A stretch of DNA of 64,000 nucleotides from Clitopilus passeckerianus (taxonomy: Eukaryota; Basidiomycota; Agaricomycetes; Agaricales; Entolomataceae). The position numbers were made by a program, and so were the translations under genes. Below are positions 12,065 through 23,018 of the stretch, piece after piece. Where the stretch lies: positions 930,001-994,000 of the forward strand of contig CALYLX010000150.1 in the NCBI GenBank assembly GCA_944990035.1. The letters run 5' to 3'. Positions within the stretch are counted from its first letter, which is position 1. Each line of letters begins with the position of its first letter. The notes below the pieces were generated by a model. That model was not told the DNA's origin. It ran no database searches and worked only from the letters and a program-made list of their open reading frames with translations.

Positions 12065-13488
12065 ATGGCCCTCATAAACCGTCCAGCTTTGCCAGTTCGA
12101 CATGCCAACCCTCATATACCTGCTACGCGTAAGAACGCGCTTAATGATCTACAACGTGGAGCTTCAATAACCGCTTTATTATTTCGCAGTGAATTCCGGC
12201 AGCTTGCCGCCAGTGAAGTACCAGATTTTGAATTGCCAAGGGCAGGACATTTTGGTAAGCATATCCCACATCTTCTTTGGAAGGAACCAAAGACTAAATC
12301 ACTTGCCAGGTTGGAAGGCTAAAAATTGAAACACCAACGGTGCGCGGCGTCCATGAGATCTCTATTCAGCTCGAGCTTAACTTGGTATTACCCCATTCCA
12401 GCCCACTGGTCATGCATTCATTCTGCGACGCTACGACACCGGTGCTATAAGTCTAACTACCATGTTCCGCGCGGCCTTCCCCAACGCGCCAGATCACGAG
12501 GAAAAGAGTGAACTGCAATGGGTAAAAGAAAGTTATGACCTTTCAGGCAACAATGGTGGCCCTTCCACTCCTCAAGTCACGCGTCTGGCGGGAACTTGGG
12601 TGGATCCTGAGCTAGCGAGAGAATTGGGCTACGATTACGCTCTTGCCCAGTTGATCGATGCAGTAATCGAGGCTCAACCAGATCCAAATGCCAATTACCG
12701 AAGATCTGGGAAGGGTCCTATGAAGGGCGCAGCTTCAAACGAAAACCTTGCCCCCGTTGCTGCGCAGTCACCGTCAAAATCCTTCCCAACGCCGTCACCT
12801 AATGACGCTCCAGGGCCTGCTAAAAGGCGGAAAGAAGCATCACCAGCGGTTCCTTCACCCCAATCATCGCCAGCGAAGACTGCCGTCCGACGTTCATCAC
12901 GTCAAAGAAGTCCGGGACCAAAATCGGCTGCGTACCAGACCATTACCTCTGTCCCCAAAACCCCCAGATCGACAGTATTGCAAAGGGTAGAAGAGATCGA
13001 AGTGTCCATTTCCGCACCTAGTTCGGATCCTACAGTTGTTGAAGAAGAGCATTCCATCATTGAAACTCGCGTAGCTGGATCAGACCTGCACGAAGAGGAT
13101 GTTAGGGAACAAAAGGCTTTGATTGAGAGGTTGAAGGCGGAGAGGGAAGAGGCGGAAGCTGCGAAGCGAAGGGCGGCTCGAGAGGCTGCGGAAGAGGACC
13201 ACGATGAGGCTGAATTCCCCGAAGAGCCCACCGCCGTCAAGCGGGCCAGAGAAGAGGCCGAGGCTCCTTTGCAATTCAACTTCAAAGAACCGGAGCAGGA
13301 AGAGAGAGCAATTGCTACCAACAAGCGTATTTCAGGGTTCCAGATGCAGCCTCAAAACAAGCAACTAGCATGGGGTGCTGCAGCGTTCGCTCTGGGTATG
13401 AGTGCAGTGTAAGTTTATTCTGTTCTTTACTTCTGCATTCGTTTGCTCATCTAGTCCTTGCAGTGCATTCCTCCCCAACTTCCTATAA
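12065..13488 (+). CDS. bqt4: Bqt4-like inner nuclear membrane protein (APSES/KilA-N-like domain)
   Basis: In fission yeast Bqt4 tethers telomeres to the nuclear envelope. The N-terminal third carries an APSES-like fold (SITALLFRSEFRQLAAS, HAFILRRYDTGAISLTTMF, LAGTWVDPELARELG, then DPNANYRRSGKG). The middle is disordered and rich in Ser/Pro. Then comes a highly charged coiled coil (EERLKAEREEAEAAKRRA-like, about 13100-13260). The last exon, after an intron at about 13411-13463, completes a single hydrophobic tail (LAWGAAAFALGMSAVAFLP) suited to membrane anchoring. Two defects sit in the small second exon. Codon 12327-12329 is TGA where relatives have Trp in the WNTNGARRP block, and no GT donor sits at the codon boundary needed to reach the exon at 12411. 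These may be sequence errors or real lesions. The fold and architecture are convincing; the telomere role is by analogy. Confidence 0.78.
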
Positions 13489-13609
13489 GCGTGTGATCAG
13501 TTCTCCCGACATGTTTTCCTTTGCTCTTGGCATCGCTATCTAAAGTAATTACATTATTACCCTCTAAACATTCTCTGGCTGCCTGAAAAGCACTTGCTGT
13601 GATTTCGAC

Positions 13610-14036
13610 CTGCCTCCCCTTTATATATTCGACATCCCATCTCCGATCGCTGAGCCTCTGCATTATTACTCCCTCCCTCTCTCCTGTTGTCGTTTCGGGC
13701 GGTTGTCAGTTGTATTATTCCTATCCACACTCAAGCCTCTCTTTACAACTTTCCTTACTTGTGCTTGTCCTTCTGTAGATAGTTTTGTGTATGTAGTAAT
13801 CGGTGTTTATATGCACTTTAACATGAAGCAGAGAAAGCCGAAAGGAAAAGGCAGGAAATACATCTGTTATTTGTTCGAATGGCCACATCAGCGAAAAAAA
13901 AAATACGCAAGAATTACAAGCGTGCACGTATCATTATTTATTCCGCAAAATACGCAAGAGGTTATACTTTTGAGAGCTGACTTGAGTTCTTGGGAGGGTG
14001 GCATTTAATGAGGACCGTGACATTCTCCAAGTCCAG
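13610..14036 (-). pseudogene. Decayed duplicate of the 3' end of the paraoxonase-like gene
   Basis: This stretch matches 15205-15470, which covers the last codons and downstream flank of the intact paraoxonase-like gene. Shared strings include ATGTAGTAAT, TATATGCACT, CGCAAGAGGTTATACTTT and TTCTTGG around the stop. Read on the minus strand, codons for IKCHPPKN remain where the intact copy has IKCQPSKN. Upstream of that point the similarity to the coding region fades. The copy is interrupted by an extra block around 13680-13790. I read it as the remnant of a second paraoxonase-like gene or of a local segmental duplication. Confidence 0.6.
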
Positions 14037-14514
14037 CCAATTGATGATGATGCGAAACCGTAGTATATCTCGAGGGAATATTAGTGAGTCACAGTGCCAA
14101 TGAATTCTCATGTTCTTGACCTTCCTGATTACTTGGTAACGACATGCGGCCACCACCATCAGGTTGTTGGCTCCGTCAAGGCGCCCAGCAACAGCAGACC
14201 AGTTGGGATCAACGAGGGTGCAAGGTTCCGATTGGTGGGAACGAAAGGAAACGTCGGTAGATGATTGGAGACACCACTCGAGTAGGATGGATTCAAGCGA
14301 GACCATATTCTTCTCATATCCACTGCCTTCAAGGAAATAAAACGCCTTGCTCTTCATGCACATCTTTACTTAGGTATGTGGATAGCATAAGAAAATGAGC
14401 TCGGATAGTATGGAAGTTCAGCCCTTCAGCGCTAAATCAAGCGCCTTCTGTGTGATGCAATTCTGATCGCTGGCATATTTGCGCAAGCGATCTCATGTTA
14501 TTTCCTCATGGTGT

Positions 14515-15186
14515 ATGGACGAGTGTGGCCTTGGCCAACAGTTTATTCATTGGCAGGCTCACCAATCCGCACAGTTTGTTCTGGGGAAAGACGACAGCAC
14601 TGTCGAACCCGGGATGAAGCTGCATGCGAGTCCTGGTTCGGATAATCTGTTAGCTATCGCGACCTTTAACCGTACGGCTCCTCGACAGAGTCGTTTCCGT
14701 GCCGGATTCTTGCTCAATCTAGTCTGCCCACTTGCGTCGATCATGGGCGCGATCTTCCAGGAGCAAACTCGAGCGGCTCTAGGATTCGCCCCCTTTGCCT
14801 ATACACCTGCAAGGGTAGTGTATACCTCCATCACTTTATGCCTCGGCAGGTCTTCACTCATCTCGGTCACCATCGCCTTCCAACAAGCCAAAGAGAAGAC
14901 TTGGTTCGACAAGAGTGAACTCTCCATTCGACGGGTTGCCTATACGACCCTCATCCCATCCTACATCGTCTCCGGATTGGCCATCTATTTCTTCACGCAG
15001 AAGCTGGCACGTTTTTGGCCCGTCCTGGATGCGATTATTTGGCTGTCTGGTCTTCCACTGGGAATGATCGAGAATGGATATCTCTTTTCGATGGATATAA
15101 ACACGTTACATATGCTGTTGTTGAATCGATGGATTATGGGAGCTGTTGCGAGCGCTGTCGGGACTACTGCACGGACTCGTAATTGA
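14515..15186 (+). CDS. Hypothetical multi-pass membrane protein
   Basis: An uninterrupted frame of about 223 codons starts at an in-frame ATG (14515). It contains several hydrophobic stretches that could span a membrane: FLLNLVCPLASIMGAIF, VVYTSITLCLG, LIPSYIVSGLAIYFF, LDAIIWLSGLPLGMI and RWIMGAVASAVG. I do not recognise the family. A competing frame starts at ATG 14495 and also looks coding for its first 40 codons (GVWTSVALANSLFIGRL), so the true 5' end, or a frameshift near 14610, is unresolved. The gene lies between the decayed and intact copies of the paraoxonase 3' region, so its insertion or duplication history may be linked to theirs. Confidence 0.45.
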   Translation: MDECGLGQQFIHWQAHQSAQFVLGKDDSTVEPGMKLHASPGSDNLLAIATFNRTAPRQSRFRAGFLLNLVCPLASIMGAIFQEQTRAALGFAPFAYTPARVVYTSITLCLGRSSLISVTIAFQQAKEKTWFDKSELSIRRVAYTTLIPSYIVSGLAIYFFTQKLARFWPVLDAIIWLSGLPLGMIENGYLFSMDINTLHMLLLNRWIMGAVASAVGTTARTRN

Positions 15187-15434
15187 TTGGTCCCTTGCTT
15201 TTAAACTTCCCTTTGCATATATCCGATATCCCATCCCCAATCACTGAACCTCTGTGTATATAGATTAGGGATGTAGTAATTGGTGCTTATATGCACTCTG
15301 TCATGAAGTAGAAAGAAAAGGCAAACAGGATATCGTGATTCGTTCCAATATCCGCAGTAGCAGAATGTAAGGATTACACACAAGATTTCTATCTAACAAA
15401 ACTACGCAAGAGGTTATACTTTCAACAACCAACT

Positions 15435-16807
15435 TCAGTTCTTGGAGGGTTGGCACTTGATGATACCAGTCTCCGAATACAGCCCACTGATGTACACATC
15501 CCCAGTCACAGGATCCTTCAATGCAGTTGAACTAGAGGAGAAACCTGTGCCATTGCTCTGGAACAAGGTCTTCAGCTCATATCCTTTCGTTGGAGGTACC
15601 AGCCCCTTTGCACTGACAGGAGCCTCCAGGTCAAAGTCTGCCTTGACCTGCTCAGACCCACTGAGCGAGATGGACACAACCCAAGAAGGCGAAATGTCCA
15701 CTTTCTTCTTGGCAAGCTTTGTCAGAACGGGGAAGTTCGGGTGTCCGGTGACGATGAGCTCTGAGCCGTCATGTGTAAAGTGGATGTTGTCTGGGAGGAA
15801 GGGGACCGGGACGACAGCGGTTTGGGTGAGAGCGTTCGTCTTTACGTTGCGTGCATAGAAGAAGATCTTGTTGAGAGTGGTTGAGGCGATGGCAACCTGG
15901 GTGCCGTCGGGTGAGAGGGAGACACCGTTGGAGAAGGGCATGAATAGGACGGAGAATTGGTGTGCTGCTACGGGGAGGTCGGTAGAAGACGAGGCGGGGG
16001 ATAGGGTGACATGGGAGATGTAGCTGAGTGGGAGACCGAGGATGGATTCTATGATGGGGACAAAATGGCCAAAGAAGGGGATGCGGCGGGTAAAGAGGTG
16101 GTCGTTGGTCACGTAGAACGAGTCAGGGGAAGTGAGGGAGAGGGCGTTGGCGGAGAGGAAGTATGGGGAGGAGAGGGTGCGTACCCAGGTCGCGACGTTG
16201 GGCTGGGACGGGGATAGAAGGAACTGTTCAATGACGGTGCGCTTCCTGGCATGGTTCACGACATAGAGGTTGGAGCTGTTCCCAGCAAAGGAAGGGTACG
16301 CCTCGAGACCCAGTGGATGGAAGTCGTGGTTGTCCGGATAGCCTTTGAGCTCAAGACGCGTCAACTTCGACGCGTCGAGCTTGCCTGAAGATTTTGCGCC
16401 AGAGTCGTACACCCAAAGAGATCCTTTCGGGTTAGGATCGTTCAGCGGGCCCATAACGGTATTCCAATTCTTTCTGTTTTGGTCACAGCTCACCAGCACG
16501 CTATGCCGGAGGAACTTCCCCTGTGCATCAAGGTGTTCCCAAGAGGTGAGGTCTTCACAATACTTGAAGTCCGATACATCAACGGTCGAGCAGGAGCTTG
16601 CAAAGTCCCCTTCGGAGAAATGACCAGCAGGGAAAGGGTGCGTTGAGAGTATAGAGTTCTTCAACACTGGACCGCTTCGGTAAATGAAGATGCCCTGTTA
16701 TGATAATAGGTAGGCCATATACAGCGTCAGGAACCATGAAGAGATGAAGGTAATACGCCACATACCAATAGGCCAGCGTAGATGGCGAGCCTGCGGTTAG
16801 AAACCAT
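15435..16807 (-). CDS. Paraoxonase/arylesterase-like calcium-dependent phosphotriesterase
   Basis: Two exons on the minus strand give about 430 residues. Exon 1 (16807 down to about 16767) codes for MVSNRRLAIYAGLL; after a short intron GIFIYRSGPVLKNS follows, making an N-terminal signal anchor. The body has the look of a six-bladed beta-propeller of the PON/SMP-30 superfamily, with repeated strand-turn units such as FHPLGLEAYPSFAGNSSNLYV-type, NALSLTSPDSFYVTNDH, FSNGVSLSPDGTQVAIAS and DNIHFTHDGSELIVTGHPN. The Asn, Asp and His residues in these loops are those that bind Ca2+ in PON1. The likely activity is hydrolysis of lactones or aryl esters in the secretory pathway or outside the cell, but the substrate is unknown. 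The C-terminal codons are the part duplicated at 13610-14036. Confidence 0.82.
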
Positions 16808-17066
16808 GGCTGAAGGCAGTCAAGGAGGTGTACTTGGGCGAAGAACGGTGCCAGTTCACTTCTTGCGACCTGGACAGCTTCGATTCACACATCCACCCAC
16901 ACTTGATTGATCCTGGTAACCGAGTAGCCGAAAGGCTAGACTAGATATGGGGCTGGCATAAGTCAGGGCATTTGAATTCAGACGTTACGGTAGTTGGCAA
17001 ATTGTAAGGTCAAGACGAGGTTATTGCACAACAAAACCGCAAAAAAATCAACCGAGAGGAGAAAAA

Positions 17067-17150
17067 TCCGACCTGCCTGGCTCGAACAGGCGACCTCAAG
17101 ATGACGGTATCCCTTACAGTCTCGCGCTCTTCCAACTGAGCTAAGGTCGG
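17067..17150 (-). tRNA. tRNA-Tyr (anticodon GTA) with an 11-nt intron
   Basis: On the minus strand the acceptor stem CCGACCT pairs with AGGTCGG, and the D arm reads AGCTCAGTTGGAAGAGC. The anticodon stem CGAGA pairs with TCTTG around the loop CTGTAA(A). The insert GGGATACCGTC sits one base 3' of the anticodon, the standard intron position. The T arm is GCCTG-TTCGAGC-CAGGC. All stems pair. Confidence 0.93.
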
Positions 17151-17290
17151 TATACCTTCGTTGGAGAATAGCTCCTCCATAGTTGGTATGGGTTTCTGCT
17201 CTGAGATTGAACCTGAGACAAAATATGTATTAAATTACAACGATAAATGCGGTATCATAGATATGGTATTGGCAACGGTCCGGGTCCCGA

Positions 17291-19962
17291 CTACTGCTTA
17301 GTCCCTTGCTCACTGTTGAGCTCAACAACCACGTTAATCGTCATCAGCACCACATAACACACCACTAACAGAATCCCCCATCTCCTCGTCAAATAATAAT
17401 CATTCAACGGGACGAACACCAACGTTGCCATGAGAAGCACAAGGAGGCCAATGGTGCTGACGAAAAGAGTCTTCCCGAAGTGAAGTGCATACTCTTCACC
17501 TCGCTGGCTGATGATGAATGACCCAGAGATGCCAACTCCGAGAAGGATGTTGAGCATGGGTCCGCCGAAGCAGGCGGAAAATCCCATGATAGGGGCGAAG
17601 ACTGCCACGCTCATGTTTGCGACGAGGTCAGCCAGGGAGTTACCAACTGCGAAGATGGTCAAGCCGATAATGGCATCTGAGAGGCCAAATATGAAGCCGA
17701 AAGTCTGCGGAAGAAGCGCCTCAGGAAGCTAGAAGAGTATGCGAAAGAGAGGAAAACGAACCTTGAGCACATTTACGACTTCATCTGCGATAGCCATGAT
17801 CCACACTATGGCGACTGCAAATCCGATCATACATCTCGCCATCCTTGAGCCGGGGTGGTCTCCTTGCTCAGCAAAAATAGCAACAAGTGTGGCCGCAACC
17901 ACACCAACTGCAGCTGCAGCAATGAGTATCGCCCATTGTAGATGGTATCCCTCTGTGGAATGCGAGATCAGATACCGGAATTTGACCAAACGAATGAATT
18001 TCTTACTGAAGAGAACCCCAACACAGAAAAGCGGTGCAAGAACACATTGCACCATCGTCAACCACTTATCAAACTTCATCTCATGCATCTCGTCCTGTAC
18101 TTCCTCCTCCGCAATCAGCACTCTTTCCACACCCTCTTCCTCGAAGTCCACCAGCCTAGGACTGAGGTCACGATGCTCCTTGTCCGAGGCACTGCCACTT
18201 GGGCCGTAAGGCGTTACGACCACTGGCAGCGTCACAGTGAGCGCTAGAACCGCAGGCGCAGCAAACAACGATGCGACTTTTCCAAGAACCGATTGCGACA
18301 TAAAATGCCGCAATGTGGGGAATATCACATATCCTACCCTTCCTAGAGTAGCAATAATCCGTTGCCTGCGACTCGGATGGGGGAAGTAGGCTCCATTCGC
18401 ACCACCTTCGAGTTCTTCAGAGGCGGTAGGTGAGGCGGGTGTTCGCAATATTGATGGAACAGCTGTGGTGTGTGAGGATGATAAATCGGCTGGCGCTGAG
18501 GGGAAGTAGTGCCCATGTTCCGCGTTCGGGGAGAGAAAGTTATCGGAAAGGGACGATGAGGTTCACGCTGGGGCGAGCGATCGCCAAGAGGGAGACTATT
18601 TGCAAGAGCATGATCCCAGTGATCTTGTTCTGAGCCGATACTGGAATTTCTTGACCTAGTTCTACTGGAAGAGTAGGATCGATACCTCCCGCCCGCATGC
18701 GGAGTGACGGGAGTGTCAAATATGTTGAGAGTGTTCCCAGTACCATGACGCTGTAGTGACTGCACGACGTCTCGGAATTCAATTGCTCCCAGGAGCGAGA
18801 AATGAGGGATCTGGGGTGTGTTTGCTGTGAGGGAATGGGTCGAGGTATTTGATTGTGTGGAGACATTCGTCTGAATTTGTGGTCGTGTGGGTGCAGAAAT
18901 AGCTCGACGGTGGTTATGATTCGGGGATGGCGGCCTGAGGTTGACCTCGGGATGAAGGCGAGGGGTAGGGGTTACTGTTCAGCAGGTATCAGGAAAGATT
19001 CACAAGGTAAAGATGCGCACGACCAACCATCATTGTCCCTATATGCCTCAAACACGGTATCATCTTCGCTATATGCATTCCGGATCAACTGCTCCTTGGC
19101 CATCCTCTTCGCCTGCTTCTTGCTCCACCAAGTCACCACGACCACCGTGCACACATAGGTGACATACAGCGCCACCATAAGCCATGCCTCCCATGCCTTG
19201 ATGATATGATCCCAAAGAATCACCAACAACAACACAACTGCTGCTGAAAAGAAGCCAACATCCCTCAAAAACGGCCAGCGCTGAACCTGGAACGGCTTGA
19301 TGATGCACATCGACCCCACAACACAGCTCACAATGAATGAGGCTGCGCCAAGTAGCTCCCCGATCGCCAAGCTACCCGAATCAGACTTCATAGCAGAAAA
19401 TGTCGAGAAAACGTCTGGGCTGCCGTTTCCGAAAGCTAAGAATGTCACTCCGGCAACATTCTCATCCAACCCGAGGAGTTTGGCTATAGTGGCGAGGTTT
19501 GGGGTGAAGAAGTCTGCAGCGGAGATACCAAGGGTGGAGAAGAGGAAGAAGAGCCAAATAACGAGGCCAATGAAAGCTAGCGGTCGCAGGGAGGTCGCGG
19601 TGCAGTAGTATTTCCCGAGATAGTTGATTGAGAGGAAGGTTTCCGACTTTCCACAATGTTTCTTGACATGGGTGCATTGCTCATCGACGGGTTGGGCAAC
19701 GGGTCGGCACTGGTCGATGAGGTCTATTATCAGTACTGAACAGTATACAGTTCGAAAAGCCGACCAAACGTACGGTTCTATCCAAGTGGTCGAACACTCC
19801 AGCCCTTGAATTTGCCAACTCCAACGTTGTCCGTCTCAATAAACTCTGCCCTGCACCGGCAACATCTGCTTGTTGGAATTGAGCTTTCTGTGACGACGTC
19901 CACAGCAGAACATTTATAATGAGAAAGAAAGCAAAGACTAGTCTTGACGGCACATTCGACAT
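17291..19962 (-). CDS. Cation/calcium exchanger of the CCX/NCLX type (CaCA superfamily)
   Basis: The protein exchanges Ca2+ for a monovalent cation across an internal or plasma membrane. The N-terminal signal segment (LVFAFFLIINVLLW) is followed by a Cys-containing lumenal segment (DQCRPVAQPVDEQC, then HCG). The first alpha repeat contains LAFGNGSPDVFSTFSAM and the second AVGNSLADLVANMSVA, the paired signatures of K+-dependent and NCLX-type exchangers. About eleven hydrophobic helices flank a long Ser/Arg/Pro-rich cytoplasmic loop (roughly 18150-18950). Yeast Ecm27 is a related architecture. Between the loop and the second membrane half the frame must shift by one base near 18562-18563 (GAACC versus a frame needing one more base), again suggesting an indel. 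Several short introns are present near 19680-19850, 18960-19000 and 17725-17760. Confidence 0.87.
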
Positions 19963-20140
19963 ATTACCGGCTTGTAACAGAGGAACGGCTTGACTTCATG
20001 GGTGGAGCAATGACCAGGCCTGCAGGCGAAGGCTTGGCAAATCAGGCTGTCTGTTGACGCTTGTTGATTTCGAGATCAAGTTCGTCCAATAAAATTCGAG
20101 GTATCACAATAAACAAGGAATAGAAATACAGATTAGGGTA
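19963..20140. other. Intergenic spacer
   Basis: Short spacer that should contain the promoter of the CCX exchanger (read leftwards) and the 3' end of the DUF6534 gene. AT-rich; no distinct motif recognised. Confidence 0.35.
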
Positions 20141-22230
20141 CTAAAATATAAAGAAAGTATCATACATCCGGTTCAGAATATTTTCTTGTAGGCTGTTAGG
20201 GTTGTCAGACTTTGCCACGTCTTTCAAAGGAATCAAACTGACCATTTCAAGTTCAAGTTCCATCTCATCGCTCCCCATTCTTCTTGTCCTTCTCTCCAGT
20301 TCACTATCCCTTTTGAAGACCTTACATATGCTCCTCAGCGGTAGAACGGCATGAGCTGAGAAAAGGCCACTTACTCGTCCAGGAGCCCTGATTGTTGATT
20401 CATTTTGATCCGGTGCAGCAACACTTGCAAGCCTGAAGCTCAAACCGGTGCTGGTACCAGTGCTCTGGCCAGTTGTTTGGGGAGTTCCTTTGCCCTGAAG
20501 TAACTTGCGAGAGTTCAGGGTGGCGAGGAACGAATTCGCGTAGACTGTATGATGGCATAAGATCAGCCCTTTCCGACTGGACGTAGAGGACGAACTCTGA
20601 CTCACGTTTGCCAATAATAAAGTCAAATGCAAAGGAAAAGAACGAGTGAGGGCGAGCCACAAAAATAACGACTTCGATGATGGCAACAGCCCTATGAATT
20701 ACCAGATCAGATTAAGTCACAAAGACACGAATGCCCTAACGAATATTTACGAGGTCAAGATACATCGATTTATGGCGTAGACGATCAATTTATTGATCAC
20801 GCTGTTGGTGTCGTCAAATTCAGACCGGTTTCTCGTCAACAGTAGACAGAGTGCTGCAGCGATGAAGATATCTGAAAGGATGGCCATGACAGCAAAAGGA
20901 AGGACAGCGTAGTAGTTCGCCTCTGAGAGTCGATCGAATTTCTTCTTGATGAAGCTTCGACAAAAATATCAGTTCAACGATTGTTGGGTTTAAGCATGGC
21001 AGAGCTTACAAAAAGACGACGGTTTCTACATTGGCGGGTCAAAACAGGCAGGAGAGTCAAGGAAAGAGTAGGTACTCACCGATCCCAAAAACTACAAAAT
21101 CACATTGTAGCCGGATGAGCGAGCGGGCAACGAGAATAGCTAGCAACAAATCTTACAGAAATGCGCGAAGACGGTAAACCCCTATGAGTCCGAATTGAGT
21201 CAGAATTTAGCGGCAATCGAGTTGGCTATACAAGAGCACTCACAATGACCCCAGATATCCACCATTTCATGCGTTCCGAGCTCACTGACAGAAGGTGTTA
21301 AACTAGATGGTCATACCAAGTTGCAGGGCTTTGGACTCACGCGTGTATATTCGACGAGTGAAGAAACTGTGTTCTGGTGAGAATATGTTGATGCAAGGTA
21401 CAGCTGATGGTAGCTTACCATTGAACCAGAAAAGCTATGAGTACCTGAGTGACAGTGCAATGAGCATAACGCGTCGAAGGTTGACAAGTTGAAACCCACA
21501 TTGACTGCTATTGATAACTGCAGGGTTTTAGTTTTCAGTCCAAAAGACATGATGAGCTGACATACATATAACGACCAAATCCCTTCAAGGAGAGCAGTGG
21601 CATTCCCAAAACCAGATATCTAGCAGTTGACTGCTTAGATATTTCCGATGTGAATTGCGGAAAGAAGGCGCACCAGATAATGGTACATGGTATAACACAC
21701 TGTTCAGGCACAGTCAGGTTCCCCCAGCAGCACAAGCAAAGCCAACACAACTCACTCAGGACCACATGGAATGTATCCAACGTCCTAGCACCCAGCAAGC
21801 CCGTCAATCACATAGAAAACGTCCATCATTAAGGGCGAAGACCTACCATATCACCCCAACCTAGCCAAGCATGACGGATGCTGTCAATAAAACGTGGACA
21901 ACGATCGAGAGCGAAAGGCACATACGAGGGCTTTCAGGCCAAGACCATCTCCGGGGTATGTCGAGTAGTAGAAGTATGCCTACGAATCGAGGTCGAAAAC
22001 AGATTAGGTTCACTCAAATCGGGGAGACGACAGGTTCCTGTGGCAAAGAAGGCGTACCTGCAAAGTGGTGATTCCATACACCGCCATTGTCACCAACGAA
22101 CCAATGAACATGGCACCTGCAGAGGCAGAACAAGAGGGATAGCCATTGAGTACAACAAATTTCATGAAGCTGGATGTTCCGCACCAAACGTCTCTGAAAT
22201 ATCTAGATGGACAGCACTAGGCGCCGCCAT
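20141..22230 (-). CDS. DUF6534-family seven-helix membrane protein
   Basis: At least eight short exons are needed. The start at 22230 gives MAAPSAVHLDISETFG, joined across an intron to GAMFIGSLVTMAVYGITTLQ and then AYFYYSTYPGDGLGLKAL. That TGAxxxG...LQxYxYY pattern is the hallmark first-helix region of DUF6534 proteins, which are greatly expanded in mushroom-forming fungi. Later exons carry the other helices, a late helix with TINxxxL-like spacing (NRCI...AVAIIEVVIF), and FIIGKRVYANSFLATLNSRK, the conserved end of the domain. A polar tail rich in Thr, Gly and Ser follows. The frame is open to a stop at 20141, but a splice site near 20380 could shorten the tail. Function is unknown; receptor-like topology has been suggested for the family, without proof. 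Confidence 0.82.
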
Positions 22231-23018
22231 TTTCACCAAAGCCTCCCTTTCAGCCCAACAAGCTCTCAAATGAGTGTCCTTGATAGTTCCGTCGACAGTC
22301 AACAGAACAGCAAGCCGCGGAAGGAGCGCACGGAGGATATGGTCATGGACAGGGAAAGCGTTTGAGTTTTACCCCTCCGGCGAAATTCCATTTGCTCAAG
22401 TGGACCGTATGGCTCAGGCCCACTCTATTAGGAGCAGGTGCTTCTTTGATCTTATGGACATGAAGCGAATGATTACTTGATTCCCGATAAATGAACGACT
22501 GCCGAACGCTTATGGTATTTCCCCATCTCCATACGAAGATTTAACGATTCTATTCAGAATTTAGCGAGCAACCAACGATACATTCAATCGCGTTCACTCG
22601 GGCCTCATGTTGTTGTCGAAGCAAGCCTTTACTTCTCCGGCGAATTTACCTGCGGTGGCTGGAGACGAGTTTAATCCTGAGCGATTCTCCGGATCCTATT
22701 GATAGTGCATCCACTCTTCAAGAGGAGCTGTCAGACTTATATTGAACGGAATGAAATGGGATTAAAGGCCGACTACTGCTAGAACTGGCTATCCACAAGA
22801 AATGCACTTCATATATGTACATCAGAAATCCCGTAAATAAGCAACTTGTTATGAGAGAGGAGGGTATTAGTGGTGATAAACATCATCATTAGGCATGGTC
22901 GTGTCGTGAATGAAAAAGCGTGAAAAGAAAGAATGCATAAACGTCGAAAAATGATAGAAACATTAGCCGCTGACAAGGAGCGTCCAACACATCCCATCAT
23001 GGCCTCGACTTTCCTCTC
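22231..23018. other. Intergenic region between the DUF6534 gene and the CaaX protein gene
   Basis: I find no coherent frame on either strand. Upstream sequence of the DUF6534 gene and the 3' UTR of the CaaX gene must lie here. Short open frames are interrupted and show no family features. Confidence 0.35.

Noticed and set aside
13962..14363. 133-codon minus-strand ORF as an independent gene
   Set aside because: Its C-terminal end is the decayed copy of the paraoxonase gene terminus; the rest has no family features.
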